A DNA stretch of 40,324 nt, from positions 1-40,324 of the forward strand of contig JAHHIC010000041.1 of NCBI GenBank assembly GCA_019359035.1, written 5' to 3'. Numbering within the stretch: position 1 is the first letter of the stretch; each line of letters starts with the position of its first letter. The stretch is from Scytonematopsis contorta HA4267-MV1 (GTDB lineage: Bacteria; Cyanobacteriota; Cyanobacteriia; Cyanobacteriales; Nostocaceae). Below, piece after piece: positions 7,639-16,292 of the stretch. The position numbers and the translations under genes were made by a program. The notes beneath the pieces are model-generated. The model worked only from the letters and a program-made list of their open reading frames with translations, was not told the DNA's origin and did no database searches.

Positions 7639-10458
7639 TTATAATTCAGATTCTGGCTTTTTGTAAACTGGTAGTCGTACAGTAAATCTTGAGCCTTGAC
7701 CAAGTACACTATCTACATCAAGAGAACCTTGAATAAATTGTTGGAGATATATTTTAGCTGACCATAATCCAAAGCCCATACCTCTTTTCTTATTTTTTGT
7801 GGTGTAACCATATTCAAAAATATTATTCCTATTTTCTACTGCAATACCTACACCTGTATCACATATTTCCACTTCAACCCAAGACCCTACTTCTTTTTGT
7901 GGGTTTATACCATTAATAGACCTTCCTATAATAGATAATGAACCTCCTTGTGGTAATGGCATTGCATCTACAGCATTTTGAATTATATTTTCAAAAACAC
8001 CCATCAATAACTTCTCACCTGCAAATACTCCGGGTAAGTCGGCAGGTATATCTATATATTTAGTAATTTCTGGAGGTATAGAAATTTCATATAGTGCATT
8101 AATTACTGTTTGATGTACATTAACATACTTAAGTCCTTCTTTTGTTAAGTCTGTCATATAAGTAGCATACTGGAGAAATTTGTTTGCTATTAACTCAATT
8201 CGCGTTGCCTGCTTCTTATTATACTCTTGTCCCTTATCCTCATTATTAATAATATCTTGCGCTAATACTCTAATTGCACCAAAGTCATTGTTCGTTCGAT
8301 GTACTAATTGAAATTGTCCAATTAAGGTGCTAAAATTGCTTAAAGTTTCCATTTGAACAGATTGCTTTTTAATTTCCAAGCTTTGAATGCCAATAACTGC
8401 TTGATTAGCTAAAGCTTCCAGCATTTTCTGTTGTCTTTGGTTAAATGCTTTAATGCGTTGGCTTTCTAAGTTGATTACTCCAAATACATGATTTTCTTTA
8501 TCTAAAAGAGGCACGCATAATTCCGAATTAGTGTTCTTAAAATGTCGGTGATATCTTGTATCATTTTGAGTGTTATTTACTAATAATGATTGACCATGTT
8601 TCGCTACCCAACCACTAATCCCTTGATTTATGCTAATAGTTTCACAAGTATCTATTGTTTTACCGCTTGCTGTCTCTTGAAATTGCGTCACCAATCGTTG
8701 ATTACATGAATCAAACAGGTAAATACCTCCGATATCAGCATCAGAAATTTCTAATGCTTTCTTCACAACTAATCTCAGCAATTCATTCTGGTCTATAATC
8801 GTTATAATCATTTGATTTATTTCATCTCTTGCTGTCAGGCATCTATGATTTTGGATAGCAATTGCTGCTACAGAAGCAAGATTTTCGATAATTTTTATTT
8901 CTTCTTCAGAAAAATTATGCGGTCTGCGGTAATTAACAAACATTACCCCAACAATATTTTCATCGACTTTTAATAAAATTCCAGATGCTGACTTGATTTT
9001 TTCTCTGGAAGTAAAAGGTGCGTTTTGGAATATTTTTTCTTTAGCAATTTGTGAGGCGTAAACATTTTGTCCACGTTTAATCAGCACAAAAGGTAAATTT
9101 TCTGCACTAATTTTTTCATGCATCTTATTCTCTTCAATAAACCTTCCAGCTTTCTTCGGTGGAGTTATAAATTGTTTTTTATTTTGAACATATTCATAAA
9201 TAGTTACTGCATCTGCCCCTAGCACATTTAAGCTGTTCCAAGCGATACGGCGAAGAATATTACTGACCTCTGGTATGCGGCTCAGAGATTGCGTAACTGA
9301 ATGAAGAGCACGCCAACGTACCCCATCGCGCATTTTTTGAATTTGAGTTGAGTAACAAATAGCGCTAATTACCCACTGTTTGACAAAGGATTCCACCTTA
9401 TTCAATTCATCTTTAATAAATTTATGTTCGCGTCGGAACAGAAGATACAAGACTCCTTCCCTGCCATCATAAAGTACTGGAAAAGCTACCATTGCCTTAA
9501 TTCCCGCTTTAAAGGCTTTTGGGTTTAATTTTTCCATAGACGAACTGTTGTGTCCCAGGAGTGGGTCTGGAATCATCTTGGGCTTTTTATCTTGAATCGC
9601 TTGTCGTCCTAACCCATTATTACGCGGTGGACAAGCCTTGAGAAATTGTTTGCCAATTCCTCCACAAAAGGCTTGGTAAGTATAGCGACCCTGTTGTTTG
9701 TCTGGTTCGTATAAAAAGTAAAATGTGGCTGCATCAGCATTGAGAAATTGCTTGGCTTTTTCTGCGATAGTTTCTAAAACGTAAGGAAACTGTGAGTGCC
9801 AAATATCTAAAGAACGTTTAGCTATGCATTGAAGCAATTGAACCAATTCTTTGTAATCGATTACTCTGTCAGGGGAGCAATAGCCTGCTTCTACTGTACC
9901 AATTACTATAAACTCGGTATTCAGCCCTTTAGGTTGTAAGTTTTCTACCAGACGCATTTGATAGATTTCATGTTGTCCTTCTCTATCGTCTTGCGGTAAG
10001 TTAACAATTTTCACCCAGTCATAAAACTCAAACCAATCTTTTATCAGTTTTCCATCATCATTTTCTACTAGTACGATAGGCGTAAAAACACGAGTAATTT
10101 TGTCATGCTCGCGTTCTTCATAAATCCAACGGTCAAACCGCTTATCCCATCCAGAAATAATTTCGGTGTGAAGAGTTGCAACTATATCTGCTTGGATATC
10201 CCGTAATTTTGGGTCTTCCTCTAGATAATGTTTAGCTAAATTACTCCATTGTGTTGCAATACCTGTACCATGTACTGACTCGATAGTTTTTTGTTCCTGA
10301 GAAATTAGAGATATGTTACAAAAGTCAAAGCCTAGTTTTTGAATATCTTTAGACGATTTCTCAAGGATTTCTTCCAGCTTAAACTGTCGCGATGTAGCTT
10401 TTTCCACCTGCTTGAGAGCATTCAAAAATTGTTCTTGGGAGCCGTTGTCCTCGTTCAT
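7639..10458 (-). CDS. Multi-GAF sensor histidine kinase, 939 aa
   Basis: A soluble kinase with no membrane helices. Four GAF-like modules lie at about 20-215 (atypical, with insertions), 222-370, 380-545 and 546-700. A helical region carries the probable phospho-acceptor H720 in L-V-H-R-T-N-N-D-F, a non-canonical H-box, and a HATPase domain follows with N828 in I-I-Q-N-A-V-D-A-M, D-T-G-V-G-I and M-G-F-G-L-W. No GAF shows the conserved bilin-binding Cys context clearly enough to call a phytochrome. The gene has a good AGAGAGG ribosome site and is followed by REC-CHAT, so its likely output is a protease. Ligand unknown. Confidence 0.88.
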   Translation of the reverse strand: MNEDNGSQEQFLNALKQVEKATSRQFKLEEILEKSSKDIQKLGFDFCNISLISQEQKTIESVHGTGIATQWSNLAKHYLEEDPKLRDIQADIVATLHTEIISGWDKRFDRWIYEEREHDKITRVFTPIVLVENDDGKLIKDWFEFYDWVKIVNLPQDDREGQHEIYQMRLVENLQPKGLNTEFIVIGTVEAGYCSPDRVIDYKELVQLLQCIAKRSLDIWHSQFPYVLETIAEKAKQFLNADAATFYFLYEPDKQQGRYTYQAFCGGIGKQFLKACPPRNNGLGRQAIQDKKPKMIPDPLLGHNSSSMEKLNPKAFKAGIKAMVAFPVLYDGREGVLYLLFRREHKFIKDELNKVESFVKQWVISAICYSTQIQKMRDGVRWRALHSVTQSLSRIPEVSNILRRIAWNSLNVLGADAVTIYEYVQNKKQFITPPKKAGRFIEENKMHEKISAENLPFVLIKRGQNVYASQIAKEKIFQNAPFTSREKIKSASGILLKVDENIVGVMFVNYRRPHNFSEEEIKIIENLASVAAIAIQNHRCLTARDEINQMIITIIDQNELLRLVVKKALEISDADIGGIYLFDSCNQRLVTQFQETASGKTIDTCETISINQGISGWVAKHGQSLLVNNTQNDTRYHRHFKNTNSELCVPLLDKENHVFGVINLESQRIKAFNQRQQKMLEALANQAVIGIQSLEIKKQSVQMETLSNFSTLIGQFQLVHRTNNDFGAIRVLAQDIINNEDKGQEYNKKQATRIELIANKFLQYATYMTDLTKEGLKYVNVHQTVINALYEISIPPEITKYIDIPADLPGVFAGEKLLMGVFENIIQNAVDAMPLPQGGSLSIIGRSINGINPQKEVGSWVEVEICDTGVGIAVENRNNIFEYGYTTKNKKRGMGFGLWSAKIYLQQFIQGSLDVDSVLGQGSRFTVRLPVYKKPESEL

Positions 10459-10777
10459 CAGCTATAGAACCTCTCTTTTTATGCGTCTGTGGTTGAAATA
10501 ACTACTACTCGAATGTCAATAATTTCGGAAAATTACTACATTTTTTATGGGATATTAATAAATGCTGTAGTTATACAATTATTATTCTATACAAATTAAA
10601 TTTACGGCAGCTTAGTTGTACAAAAACTGACCAGGAGCCGTTTAATATTGATATTCTACTGGGTGAGTTGAGGTTGTAAATATTTGCCACCTCTGTCACC
10701 ATCAAGCAAGAAGCGTTATATTTTGTGGAGTATGCAAGGGGGTATCTCTCCCAACCTTCTCCCACATTCCATTTATC
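10459..10777. other. Divergent intergenic region, no gene seen
   Basis: This 319-base AT-rich gap separates the kinase (minus) from the lipid kinase (plus) and must hold both promoters. I see no convincing -35/-10 pair, operator or small gene; the minus-strand open frame here lacks protein-like features. Confidence 0.5.
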
Positions 10778-11695
10778 ATGCTTTTATCACAGCCCCGCGT
10801 TTTGATTTTATTCAACCCTACAGCTGGTCAGGGAAGTAACATGATTTCTACCCTACAACAGGCTGTTGATATTTGGCAAAATGATGGTTGGCAGGTAGAA
10901 CTGCGACCAACAAAAACAGCTGGAGATGCAACCACCCAAGCACGGTTAGCTGCTGTCGATGGCTATGATGTGGTTGTAGCTGCTGGAGGTGATGGTACTG
11001 TTAACGAAGTCATCAATGGTTTGGTAGGAACTCGTACTGCTTTAGCCGTTTTACCAATTGGAACTGTTAATATCTGGGCTAGGGAAATGGGACTTTCGAT
11101 GGATATACGTCGTGCAGCCAAAACTTTTCTCCAAGCCAAATTAGAGCAAGTTGATGTCGGTAAAGCTGGCGATCGCTATTTTCTGTTGATGGCAGGAATC
11201 GGTTTTGATGCAGCAGTGACGGCAAAAATCAACTCGCAAGAGAAAAAACGCCTGGGTGTATTTGTTTATATGAAACAAGCCTTGCAAACCTCTTGGAGTT
11301 TTCGAGGAATTAAGGCTCACATACGGATTGACGGAAAAAAGGTGCGGGGACGAGTATTGATGGTTGTGATTGGGAACAGCCAACTTTATGGTGGTGTGGT
11401 GAAGCTAACAGCAAATGCCGTAGTTAATGATGGCTTGCTGGATGTTTGTGTTATCAAGGGAAGAAGTATGCTGGCTGCTCCGTTACGCTTGCTGTCAATT
11501 TTTACCCGACGTTATAACACCGACCCGACAGTAGAATATTACAATGCACGACGGGTGAAAATTCAAGGAAAGGAATCCTTACCCGTACAAGTTGATGGGG
11601 ATTATTTAGGTCGGACACCGATGAGTTTTGAAGTTTTACCAGGAGGGTTGTGGGTATTGGTTCCACCAAATGCTGAACGGTCTTTGTGGAAATAG
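10778..11695 (+). CDS. Diacylglycerol/lipid kinase family protein (YegS/DgkB-like)
   Basis: The DAGK catalytic fold is clear: L-F-N-P-T-A-G-Q-G at residues 11-19 and the nucleotide-binding G70-G-D-G-T74 motif followed by NEVINGL, then L-P-I-G-T-V-N-I-W-A-R. The second domain contains GIGFDAAVT and ends with the typical Q-V-D-G-D-Y segment. Family members phosphorylate diacylglycerol, sphingoid or other lipids in the cytosol at the membrane; NIWAR in place of NDFAR is common in the YegS-like branch. Length (305 aa) is normal. No operon partners; a twin-hairpin element follows 70 bases downstream. Confidence 0.9.
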   Translation: MLLSQPRVLILFNPTAGQGSNMISTLQQAVDIWQNDGWQVELRPTKTAGDATTQARLAAVDGYDVVVAAGGDGTVNEVINGLVGTRTALAVLPIGTVNIWAREMGLSMDIRRAAKTFLQAKLEQVDVGKAGDRYFLLMAGIGFDAAVTAKINSQEKKRLGVFVYMKQALQTSWSFRGIKAHIRIDGKKVRGRVLMVVIGNSQLYGGVVKLTANAVVNDGLLDVCVIKGRSMLAAPLRLLSIFTRRYNTDPTVEYYNARRVKIQGKESLPVQVDGDYLGRTPMSFEVLPGGLWVLVPPNAERSLWK

Positions 11696-11765
11696 CAAAT
11701 AGTACAAATACTTAAATCCAAAATTTACTTAGAGGGTGTTTATAAAGAGAAAATTAAGTACTTTT

Positions 11766-11997
11766 GTACCACAAGCCAGGGAATCCACAAGCCAGGGAAT
11801 CCACAAGCCAGGGAATCCACAAGCCAGGGAATAAATTCCCTGTCTAAAAGCTGAAGTCCTCTAAAAGAGGACTGAATAATATATTAAGAAGAGATATTTT
11901 ACAAAACTTAAGATACTTCCAAAAATATTGTTTTTATTAGTCCTCTTCAGAGGACTTTAGCTTTTAGACAGGGAATTTATTCCCTGGCTTATGGTAC
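11766..11997. repeat. Twin-hairpin element, copy 2, with amplified outer arm
   Basis: It starts GTACCACAAGCCAGGGAAT and ends with the inverse, ATTCCCTGGCTTATGGTAC. The outer hairpins are CAGGGAATAAATTCCCTG and the inner ones AGTCCTCTAAAAGAGGACT and AGTCCTCTTCAGAGGACT. The first segment, CCACAAGCCAGGGAAT, is repeated in tandem with a 16-base period before the first complete hairpin. The core (about 11890-11930), read on the minus strand, matches the core of copy 1 (ATTTTTGG.AGTATCTTAA), so the core lies inverted relative to copy 1. Confidence 0.85.
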
Positions 11998-12154
11998 GAA
12001 TGATGCTTAATATTTCAATAAGTTAACTTTTATGAATTAAAATGAGCCACAAAATAAAGTTTTTCTGAAAATTTTATACAAATAAAAATTTTACGTCTAC
12101 TCTGAATGGGTAAAAATTAAAACTTGATTTAGCTGACAAAGAGCTAAAGTATTT

Positions 12155-12292
12155 TTGACTGCCTTAAATCCAGATGATTTGTGGGTAGCTACAGATATAT
12201 CAATCCTGCAAACATGCTTTATGTGGTCAGGAAAACTGACAGATAATGCTATTGAGAATTTATTAACAATTGATAACTTACAACATGTAACT
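12155..12292 (+). pseudogene. Possible leucine-rich-repeat-like coding fragment
   Basis: A TTG-initiated frame reads LTDNAIENLLTIDNLQHV near its middle, resembling an internalin/F-box-type leucine-rich repeat (L-T-D-x-A-x-x-x-L). It has no ATG start and overlaps the next gene out of frame. It may be the relic of a protein displaced by the radical SAM gene, or a chance frame. Confidence 0.2.
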
Positions 12293-12293
12293 T

Positions 12294-13469
12294 ATGGCAA
12301 ATTTCCTAAACAATCTACGTCTCAAATGGTTTCTAACTACCAGAGCGCTTGACTCCAGTGTAGACTTTGTAAAAATTCTTTATCAAATTTACTTAAATCA
12401 TAACAAAGTAATACATTTTCGTAACGGTTATCCTGTTTACTCTCTATCAACACCAGCATTATTTAGTAAACCAGCAGCAAATTTTATTTCTCGTGCATTA
12501 TATAGGACAATTCAAAATAAAAACTTACCAAATATGATGAGTTTTGCCGTTAATGATATTTGTAATGCAACCTGTGAGCATTGCAGTTTCTTTACGGCAG
12601 TTGAGGAAAAAGGTAGAAAGACTTTGACCCTTGAACAATCAAAAAAACTGATTGAAGACGCTCAAGATTTAGGAGTATCTGTAATAAATTTCGTAGGTGG
12701 AGAACCTTTACTGAGGGATGATTTACCAGAAATTATTAGTTCTGTAAACAAAGATTTTGCCACAACAATCTTATTTACCAATGGCTGGAATTTATCAGCA
12801 AGAGCTACAGAATTAAAAAAGGCTGGCTTAGATAGTATCTATATTAGTATAGATGCAGCAACAGCAGAAAAGCATGATGACTTCAGAAAAAAAACAGGTT
12901 TATTTGACAGCGCAATTCAAGGTATCCGTAAAGCAAAAAAGCTAGGTTTTTCTTGTGGAATCTCTACAACCATGACTCCAGAATCTTTTAGAAGTGGAGA
13001 ATTGGATAAAATCGTCGAGTTGGGAAAGCAGATAGGTATTCATGAGGTTCTTGTTTTTGATGCATTACCGAGTGGGAGATATAAAGAACGTCTAGATTTA
13101 GTTGATAATCATAAATGGGTGGAAGAAATGATTCACTCAGCCAAAAAATATAATCAAGATTCGAGCTATCCGGGAGTAGTTTTCTTTGCTCACTTTAGTA
13201 GTTACAAAAGTGTCGGTTGTTCCTGTGGTACTAGTTACTTTTATGCTTCTCCTTATGGTGACGTGATGTCATGCGATTTTAATCATGCAAAGTTTGGTAA
13301 TTTTCTGGAAGAACCACTTTGGAAAATTTGGGATAGATTAACAACCCTACCAGAATTTTGCCAATCTAAATGGGGAGGTTGCAAAATTAAAGATTCTGAA
13401 TTTAGAGAAAAGGAAGTTGTCTCATCCGGAATGGGTAGAGACGCGATTAATCGCGTCTCTACAGAGTAG
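12294..13469 (+). CDS. Radical SAM protein with SPASM-like C-terminus, 391 aa
   Basis: The radical SAM cluster motif C90-x3-C94-x2-C97 (C-N-A-T-C-E-H-C) and the SAM-binding G-G-E-P at 135-138 are present, with the usual TNG and S-I-D-A strands. A C-terminal group of cysteines (C309, C311, C327, C356, C363) resembles a SPASM or twitch auxiliary-cluster domain. The first 80 residues are a helical extension. SPASM enzymes modify peptides or small molecules; the substrate is not apparent. The last 13 residues are encoded by a palindromic repeat that has supplied a new stop. It heads the co-directional set running to 18911, 47 bases before the next gene. Confidence 0.88.
   Translation: MANFLNNLRLKWFLTTRALDSSVDFVKILYQIYLNHNKVIHFRNGYPVYSLSTPALFSKPAANFISRALYRTIQNKNLPNMMSFAVNDICNATCEHCSFFTAVEEKGRKTLTLEQSKKLIEDAQDLGVSVINFVGGEPLLRDDLPEIISSVNKDFATTILFTNGWNLSARATELKKAGLDSIYISIDAATAEKHDDFRKKTGLFDSAIQGIRKAKKLGFSCGISTTMTPESFRSGELDKIVELGKQIGIHEVLVFDALPSGRYKERLDLVDNHKWVEEMIHSAKKYNQDSSYPGVVFFAHFSSYKSVGCSCGTSYFYASPYGDVMSCDFNHAKFGNFLEEPLWKIWDRLTTLPEFCQSKWGGCKIKDSEFREKEVVSSGMGRDAINRVSTE
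13435..13462. repeat. 28-bp perfect palindrome inside the radical SAM 3' end
   Basis: GTAGAGACGCGATT followed directly by its exact inverse. It is read in frame and encodes G-R-D-A-I-N-R-V-S-T near the protein C-terminus. Palindromes of this GAGACGCGAT type are familiar interspersed repeats in filamentous cyanobacteria. Confidence 0.85.
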
Positions 13470-13516
13470 AAAGTGGGGAAGATGGGATTATTTATTATTA
13501 GGGATTTTAGTGAGTT

Positions 13517-14527
13517 ATGAATGTGATTTTGGCGACTTGCAATTTTGATAAGAATGCGACTGTACCGATTTTATTTTTCGAGTTTTTTGTGTTTGCGAGC
13601 TTTGCTGCTGCAATGTTTATTTTGCCAAAAATAAAAGATAAAGTTTGGCAAAGATTTTTGATTATGGCTTTGGGAGTATTGATATTTGAATTATTCACTG
13701 CTCCTATGTGGAATAATCATAAAATGGGTCAGTGGGCTTATCTATATCATGATGTTAGCTGGATTTTGACTGTTGGTTGGACTACTTTGATATTGAGTGT
13801 TGTTCTGATAGTTGATAAATTGTTACCTCATAGGAAAGAATGGCAAAGATTTGTTCTTTATCTAGGGATATTAATTTTTGCTATTGTTCCTTTAGAAATT
13901 TGGACTGTTAATATTGGTATTCGTGGCTATTCTCCGGAAGTTTTAAATACTACTTCTGGTACTAAAGTTTTGGGAGTACCCATAGAAATCCTTTATTACA
14001 CTCCTGTATTTACGGGTATAATCATTAGCTTTTACAAGTATTGGAGTTTTGTAGTTGACGATGTACCATTAGTACCTTTAAAGCGAAGAAAATGGTTACG
14101 AGATATCCTCATTGCTTTTACGGGTATTTTCTTAGTTGAAGTAATGATTGAACCGATGGCAAATAATCAAAACTTACCTCAATGGTCATATATATTTCAT
14201 GATATCAGCTTTTTGATTACGGGAATGTGGATTGCGATTATTGCGGCTACGGCTATTTTAGTAGGAAAATTTTTCAGTCATTTCCCGATAATTTACAGAT
14301 TTTTAATTGCATTGAGTATCACTACGGTGTTAGCTGTACCGATTGAAGCAGGGTTAATTAGAAATGGGATTAGAGTATATTCTGAAAGTGCAAAACATTA
14401 TTATACAGGTATAGTAATGCCTGTAATGAATGTTCCGATAGAAGTTGCTTTTGCGATTCCTTGTTATATGGCATTACTCATCGCTTTTATGCGTTATTGG
14501 GAAAACCTTTTAGATAATAGTTTGTAG
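13517..14527 (+). CDS. Internally duplicated polytopic membrane protein, 336 aa
   Basis: About eight to ten hydrophobic helices. Two tandem halves (about 45-176 and 192-328) repeat the same motifs: P-M-x-N-N...Q-W-x-Y-x-x-H-D (63-79 and 213-229), V-P-[LI]-E (124-127 and 274-277), G-I-R-x-Y-S (134-139 and 284-289) and V-P-I-E (154-157 and 306-309), then a helix ending in Y-W. The repeated PxE motif before a membrane helix recalls the CrtYc/CrtYd lycopene-cyclase fold, which also works as two similar halves, but the identity is too weak to name it. Conserved H, D and E in membrane helices suggest an enzyme. It adjoins a UbiA-type gene. Confidence 0.75.
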   Translation: MNVILATCNFDKNATVPILFFEFFVFASFAAAMFILPKIKDKVWQRFLIMALGVLIFELFTAPMWNNHKMGQWAYLYHDVSWILTVGWTTLILSVVLIVDKLLPHRKEWQRFVLYLGILIFAIVPLEIWTVNIGIRGYSPEVLNTTSGTKVLGVPIEILYYTPVFTGIIISFYKYWSFVVDDVPLVPLKRRKWLRDILIAFTGIFLVEVMIEPMANNQNLPQWSYIFHDISFLITGMWIAIIAATAILVGKFFSHFPIIYRFLIALSITTVLAVPIEAGLIRNGIRVYSESAKHYYTGIVMPVMNVPIEVAFAIPCYMALLIAFMRYWENLLDNSL

Positions 14528-14596
14528 GGACTGGGGAATTGGGAATTGGGAGTGAGGAGTGGAGAAGGATTCAATTTGATTGAGGATGTTAAATTA

Positions 14597-15031
14597 ATGG
14601 AAACAAGAAAAACTGTAGCTCTTTTACTGGGTCTACCGATTACATTTATCTCCTTAGCTTTACTTGCTGGTGGAATTGAAAATGCTTGGATAATTCTTTG
14701 GACATCAGTTGTTTGTACTGCTGGAATTAGTTTGCTTATATGGGTTCCTCTTTGGTGGTTTGTTGGTTGGGTAATAATTAAAATTTTTGAAAGCTTGACC
14801 GGACGAACTATTGCTGGTGGAGCAGATATAGAAGAGACTCAGGCTATATCCAGTGGAGAAACTGTAGCAATCAGTTCTGACCAAAAATCTTTAATTAATT
14901 ACATTGAAAAAGCCAAAAAACAAGGTATGAGCGAAACTCAAATTAGTAACAGGTTAAAAGCACAAGGTTGGGGTGAAGACGAAATTCAACAAGCTCAATA
15001 TTTCGCAAGAGAATCTTTGGGAGAGAGTTAA
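14597..15031 (+). CDS. Small two-helix membrane protein with helical tail, 144 aa
   Basis: Start chosen at ATG 14597 (METRKTVALLLGLPITF), with GAGGAT upstream; the frame is open from 14546 over a GGGAATT-rich repeat. Two membrane helices (about 6-25 and 32-56) are followed by a linker and a C-terminal motif LINYIEKAKKQGMSETQISNRLKAQGW, in which G-M-S-x-x-Q-I-x-x-x-L-x-x-x-G-W is a recurrent bacterial helical module of unknown role. It is 5 bases upstream of the UbiA-like gene, so they are probably cotranscribed and translationally linked. Function unknown. Confidence 0.7.
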   Translation: METRKTVALLLGLPITFISLALLAGGIENAWIILWTSVVCTAGISLLIWVPLWWFVGWVIIKIFESLTGRTIAGGADIEETQAISSGETVAISSDQKSLINYIEKAKKQGMSETQISNRLKAQGWGEDEIQQAQYFARESLGES

Positions 15032-15036
15032 TTTTT

Positions 15037-16014
15037 ATGGACGCTGTAGATGAATTGAAAGAAAGGTTAAATAATCAATCTAATCAATCCAATCAATCCA
15101 AGCAAAACTTTATTTATCGATTGTGTATTTACCAAAAAGAGCGTTTTCCGATAATTAAACATAGTGTTTTGATTGCTGTTTTTAGCGGTTCTGCTGTTGG
15201 TTATTCATTTTTGCTACGTGGTGCTTCCGGAATACCAAATATTACTTCGCTGATAGTTGCTTTTGTCTGTATTTTTCTCTTCTTTTTACAATTAAGAATT
15301 GCAGACGAATTTAAAGATTTTGCAGAGGATGTTCTTTATCGTTCTTATCGTCCTGTTCCTAGAAGTTTAGTTAGTTTAAAGGAACTAGGATGGGTTGGTG
15401 TTGCTAGTGCTATTCTCCAACTAGGATTGACTATATATCTAGCACCTTCTTTAGTGTTAGTTCTAGGTTTAGTTTGGTTCTATCTCGCTTTAATGCGTCA
15501 AGAATTCTTTGTTGTAAAGTGGCTGAAATCTCATCCTATCATTTATATGTTGAGCCATATGGTAATTGTGCCACTTATTAATCTGTATGGTACTGCTTGT
15601 GATTGGTTAGTTGCTGGTACTACACTAGAAATTAATATGTCTTGGTTTTTACTGGCTAGCTTTTTTAATGGGATGGTGATTGAAATTGGACGTAAAATCC
15701 GAGCTATTGATGACGAAGAATTTGGGGTAGAAACTTATAGCAAACTTTGGGGATATCGAAATGCTGTAATTGTTTGGTTGTTAGTGGTTGGTTTGACTGG
15801 AATTACTGCTTGGGAAGCGGCTGTTCAAATTAATTTTGCAAATCCTGTCGTTTATTGTTTGGGAATTTTATTTTGTTTTGTTGTGGGGTTCGCTGGATGT
15901 TTTATATACAAGCCAGTTACTAAATTGGCAGATTTAATAGACTCGATGTCTGGAATTTGGACGTTATGTGTATATTTCTGTTTGGGCATTTTACCTCTTA
16001 TTTGGCGTTTTTAA
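15037..16014 (+). CDS. UbiA-family prenyltransferase-like membrane protein, 325 aa
   Basis: Around eight membrane helices. The first Asp-rich motif is at 89-98 (A-D-E-F-K-D-F-A-E-D) followed by Y-R-P-V-P-R, matching the NDxxDxxxD...RPxP signature of UbiA enzymes. The second is around 219-228 (R-K-I-R-A-I-D-D-E-E) with ETYSKLWG, matching the second Asp motif. These bind Mg-prenyl diphosphate and transfer it to an aromatic or polyene acceptor. The first Asn is replaced, so it is a divergent member. The N-terminus carries a low-complexity N-Q-S repeat. Neighbours (duplicated membrane protein, dikinase, radical SAM) suggest a dedicated pathway. Confidence 0.78.
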   Translation: MDAVDELKERLNNQSNQSNQSKQNFIYRLCIYQKERFPIIKHSVLIAVFSGSAVGYSFLLRGASGIPNITSLIVAFVCIFLFFLQLRIADEFKDFAEDVLYRSYRPVPRSLVSLKELGWVGVASAILQLGLTIYLAPSLVLVLGLVWFYLALMRQEFFVVKWLKSHPIIYMLSHMVIVPLINLYGTACDWLVAGTTLEINMSWFLLASFFNGMVIEIGRKIRAIDDEEFGVETYSKLWGYRNAVIVWLLVVGLTGITAWEAAVQINFANPVVYCLGILFCFVVGFAGCFIYKPVTKLADLIDSMSGIWTLCVYFCLGILPLIWRF

Positions 16015-16056
16015 TTTTATCTTATACCTTCCTTCAATGAGCAACCCAATATATGT

Positions 16057-16246
16057 CTCGTACCCCCAAAACAAACCCCACCCCCAACCCCCTCCCCGTT
16101 TACGGGGAGGGGGCTACGATGGGATGGTATTAGGTTTTCAACAAGTAAAATTTCAAATTTATTTCCGATTGAATAATGTATTTTCGTAGCCCCCTCCCCG
16201 CGTGCGGGGAGGGGGTTGGGGGTGGGGTTCTATTGGCAGGTACGAG
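16057..16246. repeat. C/G-rich twin-hairpin element (CTCGTACC...GGTACGAG)
   Basis: Ends are CTCGTACC (16057) and GGTACGAG (16239-16246). Inside, CCCCACCCCCAACCCCCT and its inverse flank two hairpins with stem CCCTCCCC/GGGGAGGG and six-base loops GTTTAC and GCGTGC, each joined to GGCTACGA or TCGTAGCC. A related copy lies at about 22931-23045. It fills the gap between the UbiA-like and dikinase genes; no gene lies here. Confidence 0.8.
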
Positions 16247-16292
16247 CTATACTTTGGGTTTTGATTGATGTTTTTCTGTCGCAATTAGCAAT

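Noticed and set aside
10571-10765. Minus-strand 64-aa frame between the kinase and lipid kinase
   Set aside because: No ribosome site, no family features, and it fills a divergent promoter region.
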